Source: Heterodera schachtii (Eukaryota; Nematoda; Chromadorea; Rhabditida; Heteroderidae). From it: 64,000 nt of DNA. The notes under the pieces are model-generated. The model made no database searches. It was given only the letters and a program-made list of their open reading frames with translations, and was not told where the DNA came from. The DNA lies in NCBI GenBank assembly GCA_023374025.1, contig SIJG01000018.1:403947-467946 (forward strand), in the 5' to 3' direction. Positions within the stretch are counted from its first letter, which is position 1. Each line of letters opens with the position of its first letter. The position numbers and the translations under genes are program-made. Below are positions 11,601 through 25,588 of this stretch, in pieces.

Positions 11601-14508
11601 CGAAAGTGCCGAAACGAACGACGGCGAAGAGCCAAACGTACTTTACCGAAACGGCGGGGAAGAGGAGCAAAAGGCCCCGGGGCTTATCGTAAGCAAATTT
11701 AATTGTCAATCAAATGCCAATTTGCAAATTGAGGTTCGTTTTGTCATTGGCAGTCAAAAAAAGGAATTTTTGCGTTATTTGTTAGAAGAAAACGTCCATA
11801 TTCACATTTGGGAGGCCGATTCATTGTGAGTTTTATTTTAATTTTCAATTATTTTTAATTAACTATTTTAGGTTTTACGTCGGCTCAACTTCCGTGCCCC
11901 TGCAGGTCAAATGGCGGAGAGAGAGATAATTAAAAAATAAAAAATAAACAAATTTATGTTAATTCGGTCAAACAGCCCTCGGGGGGTGCCGCCGGTCCCT
12001 CCCATTCACTTTTGCCTGCCCTTTTGCCCCCCCCCCATAGTGCCATTCCCACCCCCCCCCCCCCTTTTTGGTGGTTTTTACCATTGTTCTCCCCCCCCCC
12101 CCCCCCGTTCAGTGCCTTCTTCGCCAGGGTTCCGCTGCTCTTCTCTCCTCCATCCAAGCCCCGGTCGTCCAATCGGCTTTTCTCCCCTCCGATGGGCGGA
12201 ATCACTTCGCCGGCCTTCTCTTTTGCCGCATGGCAAATGTTGGAAGTCGCGCAATTTATTCAATTGCTTTTTAGCAGCTAATTAAATTCAGAAAATTTGA
12301 CCAAATCACAAATTAAACAACGCTCATTAATTAATTATGGGAAGGCACAATCTTTGAAATCGGCCGATGGAATGAATCCGTTGGAGCGATTTTTGGCTTT
12401 TCAAAGGTGGGGAGGGGAAAATGAGAGATGATCTTTTGGCATGTGCTCTTTAAAGGATGGACTTGGAGCAGAGATCGTTGCGAATATTCGGAGGGGACGA
12501 AGAAAAGCGGATGAGAGAGTGGGCGAAACTGAGAGGGCGAGAGAACGGACCTTTGGGCCAAGTCGCAACGGACGCCGCGGCCAAATTTTTGTTCAGCGAA
12601 GAATTGGCCGCCTACCGGGCACTTCGCCGGGAGGGAAAAGCGTTGGCACTGCTGAGGACGGTCAGCAACAGAAGGAATTAATACCTAAGTGCATTTCAAC
12701 AAATTGGGGGCGTCCATTTCAGTCCTGGTAATTTCAGTCCCTTCCCCTTTTGATCATTCAATGATTTCTCAGTTCCGTTATTTCAGTGCCTTCCCCTTTT
12801 GATCATTCCTTTCAATCATTCATTTCTCAGTCTTTGCCATTTCAGTCCCTTCACCTTTTGAGGTGTTTTCCTCCATCACCACTTCCCTTCGTGCGGAGGC
12901 AATTGGCGGCCAATTGGTTCATCTCCAATTCCAACTTCGAAATCCGTTCCCCGAGGATTGCATTTGCGCAATGGAAGTGAACGATCAGCGACTGAGCCCG
13001 GTCATTTCGAAAACGGAGTTGGAATATCTGAGAAAAAAGCACCAAAAAGAGGACTTTGGCCGTTTCGTATTCGAATGGGAAGAAGGGACAAATGGATGGA
13101 CGACCGTTTTGAGGGGAATGGAAAGGGTTGGTGAGGGGAAAGAGAGGATAGAGATGACCAATCGAACAAACAAAGGTCCAAGTGGCACTTCGATTCGACA
13201 CGGGCACCGCCGAAAGGGCGTGGGCATCTCCCACGGAAGCGAGGGTCGGCGCAGGCATTGGCACTGAAATGCCAACCCTTTTCTCGGTTTAGGCATTTTT
13301 CCGGCGACTTCCCCACGGCAATCCGTTGGCCATTTTGGAAGTGTCCGTTTCCGTCTCGCGCCCTTTCCTCAGTGAACACTTCCAGTGGTTCTCCGACGAA
13401 CGTCGGAAGTTGGTTCGGGCAGTGCCCATCAGTCGGTCGCCACTTCCGAAGGCATCGTCCGTCAGAGTGTCCGACCCGGCGGTGCTTTGTTCGCTTCAGC
13501 CGAGTCATTCCTCCGCCGATGCCATTCAGCTGTTGCGAATTGAAGTGCCGTCCCCTTTTTGACACATTCTCTCAACATTTCTCCACTTAAGTGCCTTTCT
13601 CGAGGACTGTCCGAAGTGCGCGACTTTTCCGTCTTTTTCTACGCCGACCCTTTCCTTTCCGAACTTTTTGCCGTCCATCGCTTTTCCGTTCATTCAATCG
13701 GTCGGCTCCATTCCATGGCGGTCCAAGGCCAAGAAGTCCGTGTCCCACTCGGCGGATTCGTCCGCCCTCCGTCTGGGGAATTGGTCCGTCTGTTCTGCTC
13801 CTCTGCCGTGCCGTGTTCCTCGGTCGGCCTTTTGCCGAGTCCGTCTTTCGCCTCCTCTGCCCATTCTCTTTCCCAATTGGCCGTCCTTTTTCGTCCCCTT
13901 TCTCTTGGCCATTGTCAGCTTCTGATCAGTGCGGTCGCCACAAGCACTTGTGCAATGGTAAGAATATCAAATTGGGTAAAATGAAACTGAAGAATTGAAC
14001 AGTTGGGCCAATGGCTTCTCGGAGTAACGGTGGACGAGCCGAACATTGCCAAAGTGTTCGAAGTGATTGTGCCGCGCGACAGCGACGGCGTCGTTCGCAA
14101 AGTGAGCGGTGCGGCTGATTTGGCCCGACATATGCCAATGCCATTGATATAATTCCCATTATTCAGCGAATCCCATTGCACAATCCGTTGGGCATCCCCC
14201 GTCAGTTCCGACTCGTCTCTTCCGATCCGCTTCTTCTCTCCCTGCCCATCCCTTTGCCCCCTCCAATCCCTCCCAATTCGTCCTTCCCTTTGCCTCTGCT
14301 CATCCAAACTCCCCAGGCCAGGCCATGCACTGTTCAGGTGGGGCAATGTTCGGCATTTTATGCCTTTCAAACGGCCTTTCTTTCTTTTTTTTTTTTGCTC
14401 ATTTACTCTAATAACCGTTTTGCTCCGCAACAGAGTCTGCTGTTCGTGGAGGACATTCAAACGGGGGCCCCGGAGGGCGCATTCGCTGTGAATTTGCGAT
14501 TCGAATGA
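8665..14508 (+). CDS. nphp-4: nephrocystin-4 (ciliary transition-zone protein)
   Basis: Structural protein of the ciliary transition zone, in nematodes expected only in sensory neurons. Multi-exon; start at ATG 8665 with a short exon (8665-8696) spliced to 8757. Blocks collinear with nephrocystin-4 follow in order: FVLRLSFFNFFSRRFCG (about 9090), VVERRLKATL then HNGLGFVEEP (9945-10060), VGWAAWTPSPRG (about 10420), ENVHIHIWEADSLFYVGST (about 11795-11895, split by an intron), LVHLQFQLRNPF (about 12920), a RVSDPAVLCSLQP block (about 13470), DFSVFFYADPFLSELFAVHR (about 13620), and the C-terminal IPLHNPLGIPR and LLFVEDIQTGAPEGAFAV blocks ending at TGA 14508. The complete exon set was not resolved: poly-C tracts and many small introns make several junctions uncertain, so the span is firmer than the exon list. 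Confidence 0.85.
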
Positions 14509-16308
14509 ATGACGCGGCAGAGAAGAGATGAAGAGAAGAGCACAGTGCCTGCGGATGTTGTTGTTGTTGCTGGGATGGGACGGAATGTTCTTCCCCCGGG
14601 GGCGTGGGGGGAGTGGGACAACTGCTCAGCCTTTCTCTTGCTCAATATCCTTTTTCTTCCTCTTTCTTCCTCCTTTTCCTCCTCCCTTTCCTCTTCCTTT
14701 TTCTTCCTCTTTCTTTCCCTCTTCCTTTTCCTCTTCTTTTCCCTCTTCATTTTCCTTCCTTCCTTGGCCCATCCGTCCTACACTTCCCCCTCCCCTTCCC
14801 CCCGCCCCCCCTCCACCAATTAAACACATTTCCTCCGTATCCCTCAAACTTTTGCCTCAAACCCTTGCAAATACTTTCTTTCGTTTGGCAAAGGCACTTA
14901 GTCGAGGAGAAGACACAGCTGTTGATGAATAATACGGCGGCAGGATCGAGTTCATCCAAACAACTCAACTCAGCTCTTCCGACGCCATTTGCCCAGCAAA
15001 GCAAAGAATGTCCGTCCGATCTGTCGGTCCCTCCTTTTTGGATCGGTTTGATCGGAGGGAAAGACCATTTGGCGAGGAGAGAGCGGCAGAGAGGGAGAGA
15101 CATCGCTGCTGAGAAGGAGCGCCTTGGGCATTTTCTCGAATTTCCCGACTACATAAATTGAATGATCGGAGAGGGGGGAGAGATTGGATTGGAGTGGCGA
15201 TGCATTTTTTGGCTGCATGGAGGCGGCTGCATGGGATAAAGCCACCACCCGGGCGGAGAACAAGCACCGTTGTTGGCTCATCGTCCGTCCGTCCCACTCG
15301 GCCCACCCCCGGCCCATTCCCCGCCCCCCCCCCACCCCACGCCATTGATAAACTCATCCCCCGACCCATTCAGAGTTTTATCCGTTCAAATCATTTTCCA
15401 CCGAATCATTGGCTTAAGGAAGGCCAAGGCTTTAAACTCAGTAAATAAAAGCAATTGTTTATTTAATTTATATTGTAAATGTAATGCAAATATATTTGTT
15501 TTGTTCAATGGTTCTTTTTTGATGAAAATATATTCGCACAAAAATTCAAAATAATAATAACGAAAGATTAAAAATTATTCGTTTGTTTTTCTTTTCTAAT
15601 TAATTTTTGAATGAATTAAATTAGCACTTTTCTTTTGTATGTTATTCTAAATTTGAATATCCAAATTATGCCATTTAACGTCAGAAGAGGAACAAAAACC
15701 AAAGCATTCAAATCGGATTTTCTTGTAAAATAAAATTTAAAAAGCAAATTAAAAAACAATTCGTAAATATTTTTTGCCCCTTTTCCCCTTTTTTCGATTT
15801 TTTCCTTTTCCCAATGCTTTTCCCTCTGCTGCAAATGCTTTAGCATCCAAAAGACCAATTGCCTCAAAACGAAAAGCGAAGATGGGCTGGCCATTCGTTG
15901 CTTTGGGTTTCCTTCCGATCGGTCCAATGAGTGGGAAAATGGGGCAAAAAGGGGGGAAAGGGAGGGGAGGGGGAGGGGGACGGGAGGGACTCATTCCCGG
16001 GAAATGGCCGCCCCCACACAACGGACACCCGTCGAATGCCTCCGAGTCCCGTCACATCTGTCGGCTTCGCCCGTCTTGCCGCCGCCGATCGGCTCCATCT
16101 CCCCCCGGCTTTTCCTCCCTCCCCAAATCACTCATTCTTCCCCCCCCCCCCCCCGTCTTCAAAAAGCCTTTCATTTCTCTTCCCACCGCCCCCTCCTTTC
16201 TCAGCACTTCCATTCCCTTAAGAGGCATTCGCACTTCCGACCATTTTCCGCCGCTAATCACCACCGTTTCATCTTCCGTCCTTTCTCCATTCTTACGTGA
16301 GCACAAAA
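14509..16308. other. intergenic region, low complexity, no supported gene
   Basis: Contains pyrimidine-rich and G-rich tracts and several homopolymers. A plus-strand frame near 14604-15161 has a coherent-looking C-terminal part but no family features and a simple-sequence N-terminus, so it is not called. AATAAA near 15443 and an AT-rich segment at 15430-15770 may mark the 3' end of nphp-4. The last several hundred bases should contain the myosin promoter. Confidence 0.5.
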
Positions 16309-19300
16309 ATGAGCGAGGCCAAGTCGTACCCGGACCTTGAGGGGGACCCGGGCCTCCCCTTTCTGGCCTTGTCCCGCGAGGATGTGATGCAAAATATGTC
16401 GCAAACGTACGACTCCAAGAAGAACTGTTGGGTGCCGGACGAAGAGGAAGGTCATCTTCATTGACTTATCCATCGACCTTTAAATCCTCACATTGGAAAT
16501 GCTCTCTTTTAAGGATTCGTTGCCGCCGAAGTCAAATCGGCCGATGGCGACAAAGTGACCGTTATCACTGCCAAAGGAAACGAACTGACGCTGAAGAAGG
16601 AGGAGACGCAGGAGATGAACCCGCCCAAGTTCACCAAGACCGATGTACGGCATTGGCACACTTGGTCACTCTCTAATTGCTTTGGCATTCCTCGCAGGAC
16701 ATGGCCAACTTGACCTTCCTCAACGAAGCGTCCGTGATGTCCAACCTGAAGCAGCGTTACGGTTCCATGATGATCTACACATATTCCGGGCTGTTCTGCG
16801 TGGTGATCAACCCGTACAAAATGTTGCCCATTTACACTGAATCGGTCATCAAAGCGTACATCGGCAAACGCCGTAACGAAATGTGAGTCGACAATTTTGG
16901 CACACTTTTGCGCTTGGGCTAAACATGCCGCTTCCTTTTCAGGCCTCCCCATTTGTTCGCGGTGGCGGACGAAGCGTACCGCAACATGGTGCAGGACAGA
17001 GAGAACCAATCCATTCTGATCACCGGAGAGTCGGGGGCCGGCAAAACGGAAAACACCAAAAAGGTGCCGGAGCGGGAATGAATGGCGAACAATTAATTAA
17101 TTGGGCCGTGCCAAATCGGAATTAATTGTGCCGCATTTGCAAATGCTTTTTCTTTTCCTGCGCGTCCGTCCCTTTATTTATGCTGCTTTTTTCTTTCGTT
17201 TGGTCTTATCGCGTCCCGTTCAGGTGATCTCGTACTTCGCCATCGTCGGCGCCACTCAGCAGGCGGCGGAGAAGGAGAAAAAGGAGGGCCAAAAGGGGGG
17301 AACGTTGGAGGAGCAAATTGTGCAGACCAACCCCGTGCTGGAGGCGTTCGGAAATGCGAAAACGGTGCGTAACAACAACTCGTCGCGTTTCGGCAAATTC
17401 ATCCGAACGCATTTCTCCGCCGCGGGCAAATTGGCGGGCGGAGACATTGAGCACTATCTGCTGGAGAAGTCGCGTGTGGTGCGGCAGGCGCCCGGCGAGC
17501 GGTCCTACCACATTTTCTACCAAATCAACTCGGGATTCAACCCGGGGCTGACCGGCCAACTGAAGCTGACCAACCCCCTCTCCTACTACCACTTCTCATC
17601 CCAGGCAAAAAGCCAAAACGGAAGCGGAAAACTGACAAAGCAATGGCAATTTGTAGGCCGAATTGACCATCGAAGGAGTGGACGACAAGGACGAATTCCG
17701 AGTGACGCAAGAAGCATTCGACGTGATGGGCTTCACGGACGACGAAATCAACAACCTGTACAAGAACGTGGCCGGAATAATGCACATGGGAGAGATGAAG
17801 TTCAAGCAGAGGCCGCGCGAGGAGCAGGCGGAAGTGGACACGGAAGACGGTGAGTGGGGCGGGAAGTACTAATTGGCCAATTAATTAGTCAACTAATGAT
17901 TGGCAACTGGTCGAATTGCAAATTGACCAATTGCACTAATGTCAAAGCAGCAGCGGACCGTTTTCCAATTTCAGACGCCAAAAACGCGTCCTTTTGCTTT
18001 GGAATCGACCACGAAGCCTTTCTGAAAGCGCTGGTGAAGCCGCGAGTGCGCGTCGGCAACGAATGGGTGAACAAGGGACAGAACTTGGAGCAGGTCAGCT
18101 GGGCCGTGGCCGGTCTGGCTAAGGCCATCTACGCGCGAATGTTCCGCTGGTTGATCTTCCGCTGCAACAAAACATTGGACCAACGTTCCACCGACCGGAA
18201 ACTTTGGATCGGAGTGTTGGACATCGCCGGCTTCGAAATCTTCGACCTGAACTCATTTGAGCAGCGTAAGTCAGCAGAAGCACCAAACTGAACGCATTGG
18301 CACCCTTTTCAGTTTGGATCAATTTCGTAAATGAACGTCTGCAGGTGAGAGAAGTGAAAAGCGATTGGAATTGGCACGGCTTTACCTTTTCCTTCCGCTA
18401 AATCGGCACGTTCCCACCCCTCTCCCCTCCCCCCTTTAGCAATTCTTCAACCACCACATGTTCGTGCTGGAGCAGGAGGAGTACAAGCGGGAGGGCATCG
18501 CGTGGACCTTCATCGACTTCGGACTCGACTTGCAGGCGTGCATTGAGCTGATCGAGAAGCCCCTTGGGGTCATCTCCATGCTTGACGAGGAGTGCATCGT
18601 GCCCAAGGCCTCGGACATGACTTTCGTGCAAAAGCTGATCGACCAGCACTTGGGCAAACACCCCAACTTCCAAAAGCCGAAGCCGCCCAAAGGCAAACAG
18701 GCGGAAGCGCACTTTGCCATTGTGCACTACGCGGGAACGGTGCGATACAACGCGAACAGTTTCCTGGAGAAGAACAAAGACCCGCTGAACGACTCGGCGG
18801 TAAACAAAAGGGGCAATTATTAACTAATTAATTAGCTGCTAATTGCTCATTGACAGGTGTCCGTGCTGAAAGCAGCCCAAGACAATGAACTGTTGTTGAA
18901 CATTTTCGAGGATTACGTGACGCAGGAGGAGGCGGCCGAGTTGGCCAAGACAGGCCAATCCAGCGGCAAGAAGAAGGGCAAGTCGTCCTCGTTCATGACC
19001 GTGTCCATGATGTACCGCGAGTCGCTGAACAACCTGATGAACATGCTTTACCAGACGCACCCGCACTTCATCCGCTGCATTATCCCCAACGAGAAAAAGC
19101 AAAGCGGGCTGTTGGACTCGGCGCTGGTGCTGAACCAGTTGACCTGCAACGGCGTGTTGGAAGGCATTCGAATTTGCCGCAAAGGGTACCCCAACAGAAT
19201 GCAGTACCCCGACTTCAAGGTGGCCAGTCAATTTAGAACTATTCTGCCAATAATACCAAACAATCTCAGCACCGTTACGCCATTTTGGCCGCGGAGGAAT

Positions 19301-22300
19301 CTAAAGTGCCGGACGAGAAGCAGGCCAGCAAACAAATCACGGACAAGCTTGCCACGGATGGCGAGCTGAAGGACGAAGAGTTCAAGCTGGGCAACACCAA
19401 GATTTTCTTCAAGGCGGGTATTCTGGCTCGTCTCGAGGATTTGCGTGACGCCAAACTGTCCGTCATCATGACCGGGTTCCAATCGCGCATCCGCTGGTTC
19501 TTGGCCCAAACCGACGTCAAACGGCGCATCCAACAACGCGCCGGACTGCTCATTCTGCAGCGCAACATCCGCGGATGGTGCACACTGCGCAATTGGGACT
19601 GGTTCAAACTGTACGGACGAGTCCGTCCGCTGCTCAAATTGGGCAAGGAACAGGAGGAGATGGGCACACTGCAGCAGAAGATCAAGGAGTTGGAGGAGAG
19701 TCTGCAGAAGGAGGAGGGAAACCGCAAGGAATTGGAGACGCAAGTGGCCAAGCTGGTGGAGGACAAGAACGCGGTAGGCCAACAGAACACGGGAATAACA
19801 AATAGGGGGAACACGGAGATGGGGACACGTGAGGGAAACGGGGGGGGAGGGGGGGGGGGGACAAAATATTGGAGGGAAAATCGCATTGACGGATGACACC
19901 CCAACTCACTTACTCACTCACTCCGCCCACTTTAGCTGTTCCTGAACCTGGAGAAGGAGAAGGCCGCGCTGCAAGAGTCGGATGAACGCGCGAACAAGCT
20001 GCAGTCTTTGAAGAATGACTTGGACCGTCAGTTGGGCGACCTGCAAGACCGTCTTGGGGAGCTCGAGGACCGCAACGCGGACTTGCAACGCGTGCGAAAG
20101 AAGGGCGAGCAGGAGATCGACCAGCTGAAGAAGAACGTGCAGGACATGGAATTGTCGCTGCGAAAAGCCGAGTCGGAGAAACAGTCTCGGGAGCACAACA
20201 TCCGATCATTGCAAGACGAAATGGCACAGCAGGACGAGAACATCGCCAAGCTGAACAAGGAGAAGAAGCACCAGGAGGAAGTGAGTGACGAGACGAAGAA
20301 AAACGCAATTCGACGGGGTTTTGTGTTCGTTTAGGTCAATCGAAAACTGATGGAAGACCTGCAAGCAGAGGAAGAAAAGGTCAACCACGTGAACAAACTG
20401 AAACAGAAGTTGGAGCAGCAACTGGACGACCTGGAGGACAGCGTCGAGCGCGAGAAGCGCGCCAAACAAGAGTTGGAGAAAGCAAAGAGAAAGACGGAGG
20501 GCGAGCTGAAAGTGGCCCAAGAAAATATCGACGAGATCAACAAGCAGAAGTCGGACTTGGAGTCCAAACTGAAGGCCAAGGAGTCCGAGCTGCACTCGGT
20601 TTCGTCGCGGCTGGAAGAGGAGCAGTCGCTGGTCGGAAAATTGCAGCGACAGATCAAAGAACTGCAGGCGAGGTGAGTGAGCATCATTGGTCAGCACGAA
20701 AGCATTGAGCCATCGCATTTGCCTTTAAAGGATTTCCGAGTTGGAGGAGGAATTGGAGGCGGAGCGCCAGTCTCGCCAAAAGGCGGACCGCTCACGTTCG
20801 GAACTGCAACGCGAGTTGGAGGAGCTCAGCGAGCGTTTGGATGAAGCAGGTGGCGCTACTTCGGCCCAAATCGAAGTGAACAAAAAGCGCGAGGCGGAAT
20901 TGGCCAAACTGCGCCGGGACTTGGAGGAGAACAACCTGAACCATGAGACGCAGCTGAATGCGTTGCGCAAGAAGCACAACGACGCGGTGGCCGAGCTGAC
21001 CGACCAGTTGGAGCAGATGCAGAAGATCAAAGTGAAGGTGGAGAAGGACAAGCAGCAGATCCAACGCGAGTTGGAGGACGCCACGCAAACGGCCGACTCG
21101 GAACTCCGCGCACGGCAGGAAGCGGAGAAAGTGATCAAGAACATCGAGCTGCAGCTCAGCGAACTGCAGAGCAAGACGGACGAGCAGTCGCGACTGCTCA
21201 ACGACTTTGCCGCGCTGAAGAGCCGCTTGCACAACGAAAACGCGGACTTGGAACATCAAGTGGAGGACCTGGAGAACCAGGTGAGACGGAAGGACGAGCA
21301 GGGATTGGGACAATGCCATCACCATGGCCATTTGATCACAGGTGAACTCACTGCATCGCCTGAAGAGTCAATTGGTCAGCCAATTGGAGGAGGCGAAACG
21401 AACCGCCGACGAGGAAAGCCGCGAGCGGCAAACCCTCGCGGGACAGCTGAAGAACGTGCAGCACGAGAATGACTCATTGCGCGAACAGCTCGACGACGAG
21501 CAGGAGGGCAAAGCGGAATGCCTGCGTCAAATCAGCAAACTGAACGCGGAGATCCAACAGTGGAAGGCGCGGTTCGAGTCGGAAGGATTGGTCAAGATGG
21601 AGGAGATCGAGGAGGCCAAGCGCAACTTGCAGAAGAAAGTGCAGGAGCTAACGGACGCCAACGAAGCGGCCAATACAAAGGTGATTAGAGCTAACAGTGA
21701 TCAGCAGAGCAACGGAAATGAGTTATTATGCTCAGATCGCCAGTCTGGAGAAGACACGGCACAAACTGATGGGCGACTTGGACGACGCCCAAGTGGACGT
21801 GGAACGTGCCGCTGCCTACGCGGGCGCGTTGGAGAAGAAGCAGAAGGGCTTCGACAAGATCATCGATGAGTGGCGCAAAAAATGCGACGACCTCGCGGCC
21901 GAGCTGGACGCATCGCAACGCGACGCGCGCAATTTAGCCACGGATCTCTTCAAGGCAAAAACGGTGCAGGACGAACTGGCGGAGGCGCTGGAGGGCACGC
22001 GACGCGAAAACAAATCGCTGGCCCAAGAGATCAAAGACCTGACCGATCAGCTCAGCGAGGGAGGCCGATCAGTGCACGAGCTGCAGAAGGTCACTGAAGC
22101 GGCAGAACAAAAGCAAACGGCACAAACCGAGTTTAGATCGTACGCCGACTTGAGGTGGAGAAAGAAGAGATTCAGCACGCGCTGGACGAGGCGGAGGCGG
22201 CGTTGGAAGCGGAGGAGAGCAAAGTGTTGCGAGCCCAAGTCGAGGTCCAACCGAAGCAGCCGAATTGAGACGTGGAATAATCATTGATCGTCCCCTTTTG

Positions 22301-23830
22301 AAGGTGTCCCAAATCCGATCGGAGATCGAAAAGCGCATCCAAGAGAAGGAGGAGGAGTTCGAGAACACGCGCAAAAACCACCAACGGGCGTTGGAAAGTA
22401 TGCAAGCGACGCTGGAGGCGGAAAGCCGGGGCAAGCAAGAAGCATTGCGCATCAAGAAGAAGTTGGAGAGCGACATCAACGAGTTGGAGATCGCATTGGA
22501 CCACGCGAACAAAGCGTACGCGGACGCACAGAAGACGATCAAGAAACACCAGGAACAAATCCGCGAGTTGCAACTGCAAGTGGAGGACGAACAACGCCAG
22601 CGGGACGAACTGAGGTGGGGGAGGGGAAGGGAAATGCCGAAAAGGAAGGCACGGCGAACTACGGCACACACATGGCCATTTCAGAGAGCAATTCCTGAAC
22701 AGCGAAAAGCGCAACCAGATTCTCCAGAGCGAGAAGGAGGAGTTGATGCACCAGGCCGAACAGGCGGAGAGGGCACGCCGTGCGGCGGAGGCCGATTTGG
22801 TAGGACAAAAAGGGGAGGGCATTTCGAAGAGCAAAGTGCCAATTGACAGATCGAACTCCGCGAGGCGGTCAACGACCTGTCGAACCAAGTGAACAGTCTG
22901 AACGGATACAAGCGCAAATTGGAGGGCGAACTGCAAGCATTGCACGCGGAATTGGACGAAACACTGACGGAACTGAAGAACGCGGACGAACTGAGCAAAA
23001 AGGCGTAAGTGGCCAAACTGACTGGCAAAACGGAGGAGACAAAACAAACAAAAAAACAGATCGGCGGACGCGGCACGACTTGCAGAGGAACTGCGCCAGG
23101 AGCAGGAACACTCGCAACACGTGGACAGATTACGGAAGGGGCTGGAACTCCAAATCAAGGAGATGCAAGTCCGCTTGGACGAGGCGGAGGCGGCGGCACT
23201 CAAAGGCGGCAAAAAAATCATCGCCAAGTTGGAGGAACGGATCCGGGCCTTGGAGCAGGAATTGGATGGCGAGCAGGTCGAGGGGGGAAGGCTTGAAGCA
23301 ACCGCAGAACAAAAGCAACCGATGCCAATTTCAGCGCCGTCACCAAGAAACAGACAAAAACTACCGCAAGGCTGAGCGGCGTGTCAAAGAGCTTGATTTC
23401 CAGGTTGACAAGCAGAGAGCCGAGTTTCTGTTTTTAAATTCAATTGACGTACTTAAGGTGGAAGAAGACAAAAAGAACACGGAACGCCTGACGGATCTGA
23501 TCGACAAATTGCAGGGCAAGTTGAAGGTGTACAAACGCCAAGTGGACGAGGCGGTGAGCATTCGACAGAGGAAAAGCATTCATTCATTCCATTCGGACTT
23601 AGGAAGAGGTGGCGGCCACCAATTTGGGCAAGTACCGCCAGCTGCAGGCACAGTTGGACGAAGCGGAAGAGCGTGCCGACATGGCGGAGAACTCATTGAG
23701 CAAACTGAGAGCCAAGAACCGCTCTTCGGCTTCGATTGCGCCCGCTTCGGCCTCCGGCCTGGCCACTTCCGCCAGTGCCGCCGTCCTCCGGTCCACTTCT
23801 TTTGCGCGTAACAGCTTCGCCGACTATTGA
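16309..23830 (+). CDS. myo-3: muscle myosin heavy chain, MYO-3 (MHC A) type
   Basis: Motor protein of body-wall muscle thick filaments. 24 exons: 16309-16450, 16514-16644, 16698-16882, 16943-17063, 17224-17604, 17657-17849, 17975-18265, 18313-18344, 18440-18799, 18857-19219, 19270-19773, 19936-20280, 20335-20672, 20731-21280, 21342-21680, 21736-22089, 22137-22244, 22304-22614, 22685-22799, 22850-23004, 23060-23276, 23335-23403, 23458-23553, 23603-23830; 5928 nt, 1975 aa. Features in order: SH3-like N-terminus, P-loop GESGAGKT (exon 4), switch [11 protein letters not shown] (exon 5), switch [10 protein letters not shown] (exon 7), loop 2 KKKGKSSS, the SH1 region, IQ/converter, then about 1100 residues of heptad rod. 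Text such as [10 protein letters not shown] and the Ser/Ala-rich tail favour MYO-3 over UNC-54. Intron 5 is GC-AG. AATAAA at 24042. Confidence 0.97.
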
Positions 23831-24650
23831 GAGAATGTGCCGGATTGGACAAGGATTTTGTTCCTATCCGTCCTCCGTTTCCCCTTTGCTTTGTTCTCCC
23901 TTTCCATTCGTTTGTCAATCCCTTTAAATGTTTCCACTCAATTCACATAAATAATCTATGAAATTGGCCCTGGCGGAAAATGTGCCGAAATTAGCCCCCG
24001 AAACCCTCACAAAATGTTCTTTCTAGCGAATACATAGCCAAAATAAATCCTTTTCCCTCCCTCTCTTTATTTTCGTTCATTTGTGCTCATTTGGTGATGA
24101 TGGCGGTGGTGGTGAAATAAACATATGTTCTAAAATTTGCTCTTGCTTAGAAGGAAACATTTCAATTAATTAATAAGGAAGAGTCACAAATTGTCCTGCC
24201 ATAACCCCGAAGGCATATTGGTTGGACCAAATAATACCCAATTAAGGTCAGATACTTTTGAAATTTTGCATAGGCTCATATTTTAACCCAGGGCTACCAT
24301 TGAAAATTTCCCGAAATAAGAACATCGCTGGTCAAAAATAAGATTTTAGGGTCAAAAATAAGGACATTTTTTAAAACATGCTTCCAAAATTTAAATCGCA
24401 TTTTTATTCAACAAAATCAAGCATTAGCAACATATTTCTCGCCGCCAACTATTTTTCTGAGCAATTCCGGCTTAGAAATGAGAAATTTATACATTTCCAA
24501 AATCAATTTTAAGGTTTTAACAATTTTGTCGAAAACATAAGCAATTGGTAATTTCAGTGCATTTAGAATCAAAAAAATCAGATTTTTAACAATTTTTTTC
24601 GGCGCATTTTTCCGAAAAAATTTTTGGGTATGGGTGAGGGAAGAGCGTCC

Positions 24651-24672
24651 GGCGGTGCCGATAGGCACCGCC
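24651..24672. repeat. GC-rich hairpin, 9-bp stem
   Basis: GGCGGTGCC, loop GATA, GGCACCGCC. A related but degenerate copy lies near 24785 and another reads CACCTATCGGCACCGCC near 51378, so it is a dispersed repeat motif, not a terminator. Confidence 0.6.
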
Positions 24673-25375
24673 GGGGAAATTTTTTGAAAATTTAATGCAA
24701 TTTGTTAACAAGTTCTGTCCAAAAATGAACAAAATTTGCGATCTTGGGCTAATTTTTAAGAGAAAAAATAGGATTTTTTGGGGGCCGGCGATGCCGATAG
24801 GCGCCGCTGAGGGAAAATTTTAAGAATTTTTAATCAATTTTGTTAGGAATTAGCCAAATTTTTCAGAAATTTCCTCTTTTAAATGAAAATAAGGCAGAGA
24901 AAGGATTTTTTTGTTGATAAACAACAAATATGGAGATGCCGAAAAGGATTTTTTGCATTTGTTGTTTTTTTCATTTTTAGTTTTATTTTATATATTTAAT
25001 TTTTATATTTTTAATTTCTATTTTATTTAAGTATTTTATCAATGATTCCATATCGCGCATGGATGCCAACTGAAAATTTTCAAAATCAGCATTTGGTAGA
25101 CAAAAATCGGGTCCACCAAAAAGTTATAGTCGAAAAACTGAGGCTGGCGCCCAAATGTGAGCGCCCAAACGAGGGTGTCCCACAAAAATCGTAATCAGAA
25201 AAAATTTTTCAAAATGAAAATCAATAAACGTATTTTTTGTGTCACATTTTTTTTTTTGGACGAATTTTGAAGTATTTTCGAGATGAAAACTTAAAAAACA
25301 AAAAAAAAACCCAAGAAGAGAAAAAGCTTTTTGACTAAAAAGAGAACGGCGCGGGGTTTTGCGGGATCCCAGTTC

Positions 25376-25507
25376 GTAATCCCTCTTTTTTGGGAGATTG
25401 AGGAGAGGAGAGAAGAGAGGAAAGGAGAGAAGAGAGGAAGCGATAGAGAGAGGGAGAGGAGAGAGAGATTGAGGAGAGGAGGGGAAAGGAACGAGAGAAA
25501 AAGATAG
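25376..25507. repeat. AG-rich microsatellite tract
   Basis: About 130 bp almost entirely A and G on the plus strand, made of GAGAGGAG and GAGAAGAG variants. Simple sequence. Confidence 0.8.
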
Positions 25508-25588
25508 AGAGGAGATCAGAATCGCAAAAACCAATTTTCTTAATTTAAGCCGTTTATTTAAAAAAAAATTAAAGGTAGAACGGAGCGG

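Noticed and set aside
15774..16340. 189-codon plus-strand frame running into the myosin start
   Set aside because: Low-complexity Pro/Ser/Gly composition across poly-G and poly-C runs; it overlaps the true myosin ATG in another frame and is best seen as promoter or 5' UTR.
20792..21331. Long minus-strand Leu-rich frames across the myosin rod
   Set aside because: Antisense shadows of the coiled-coil heptads; the plus strand gives an unbroken myosin.
24651..24672. GC hairpin read as a terminator
   Set aside because: Not after a gene end, no T-run, and similar copies are dispersed; intrinsic terminators are not used by this kind of genome.
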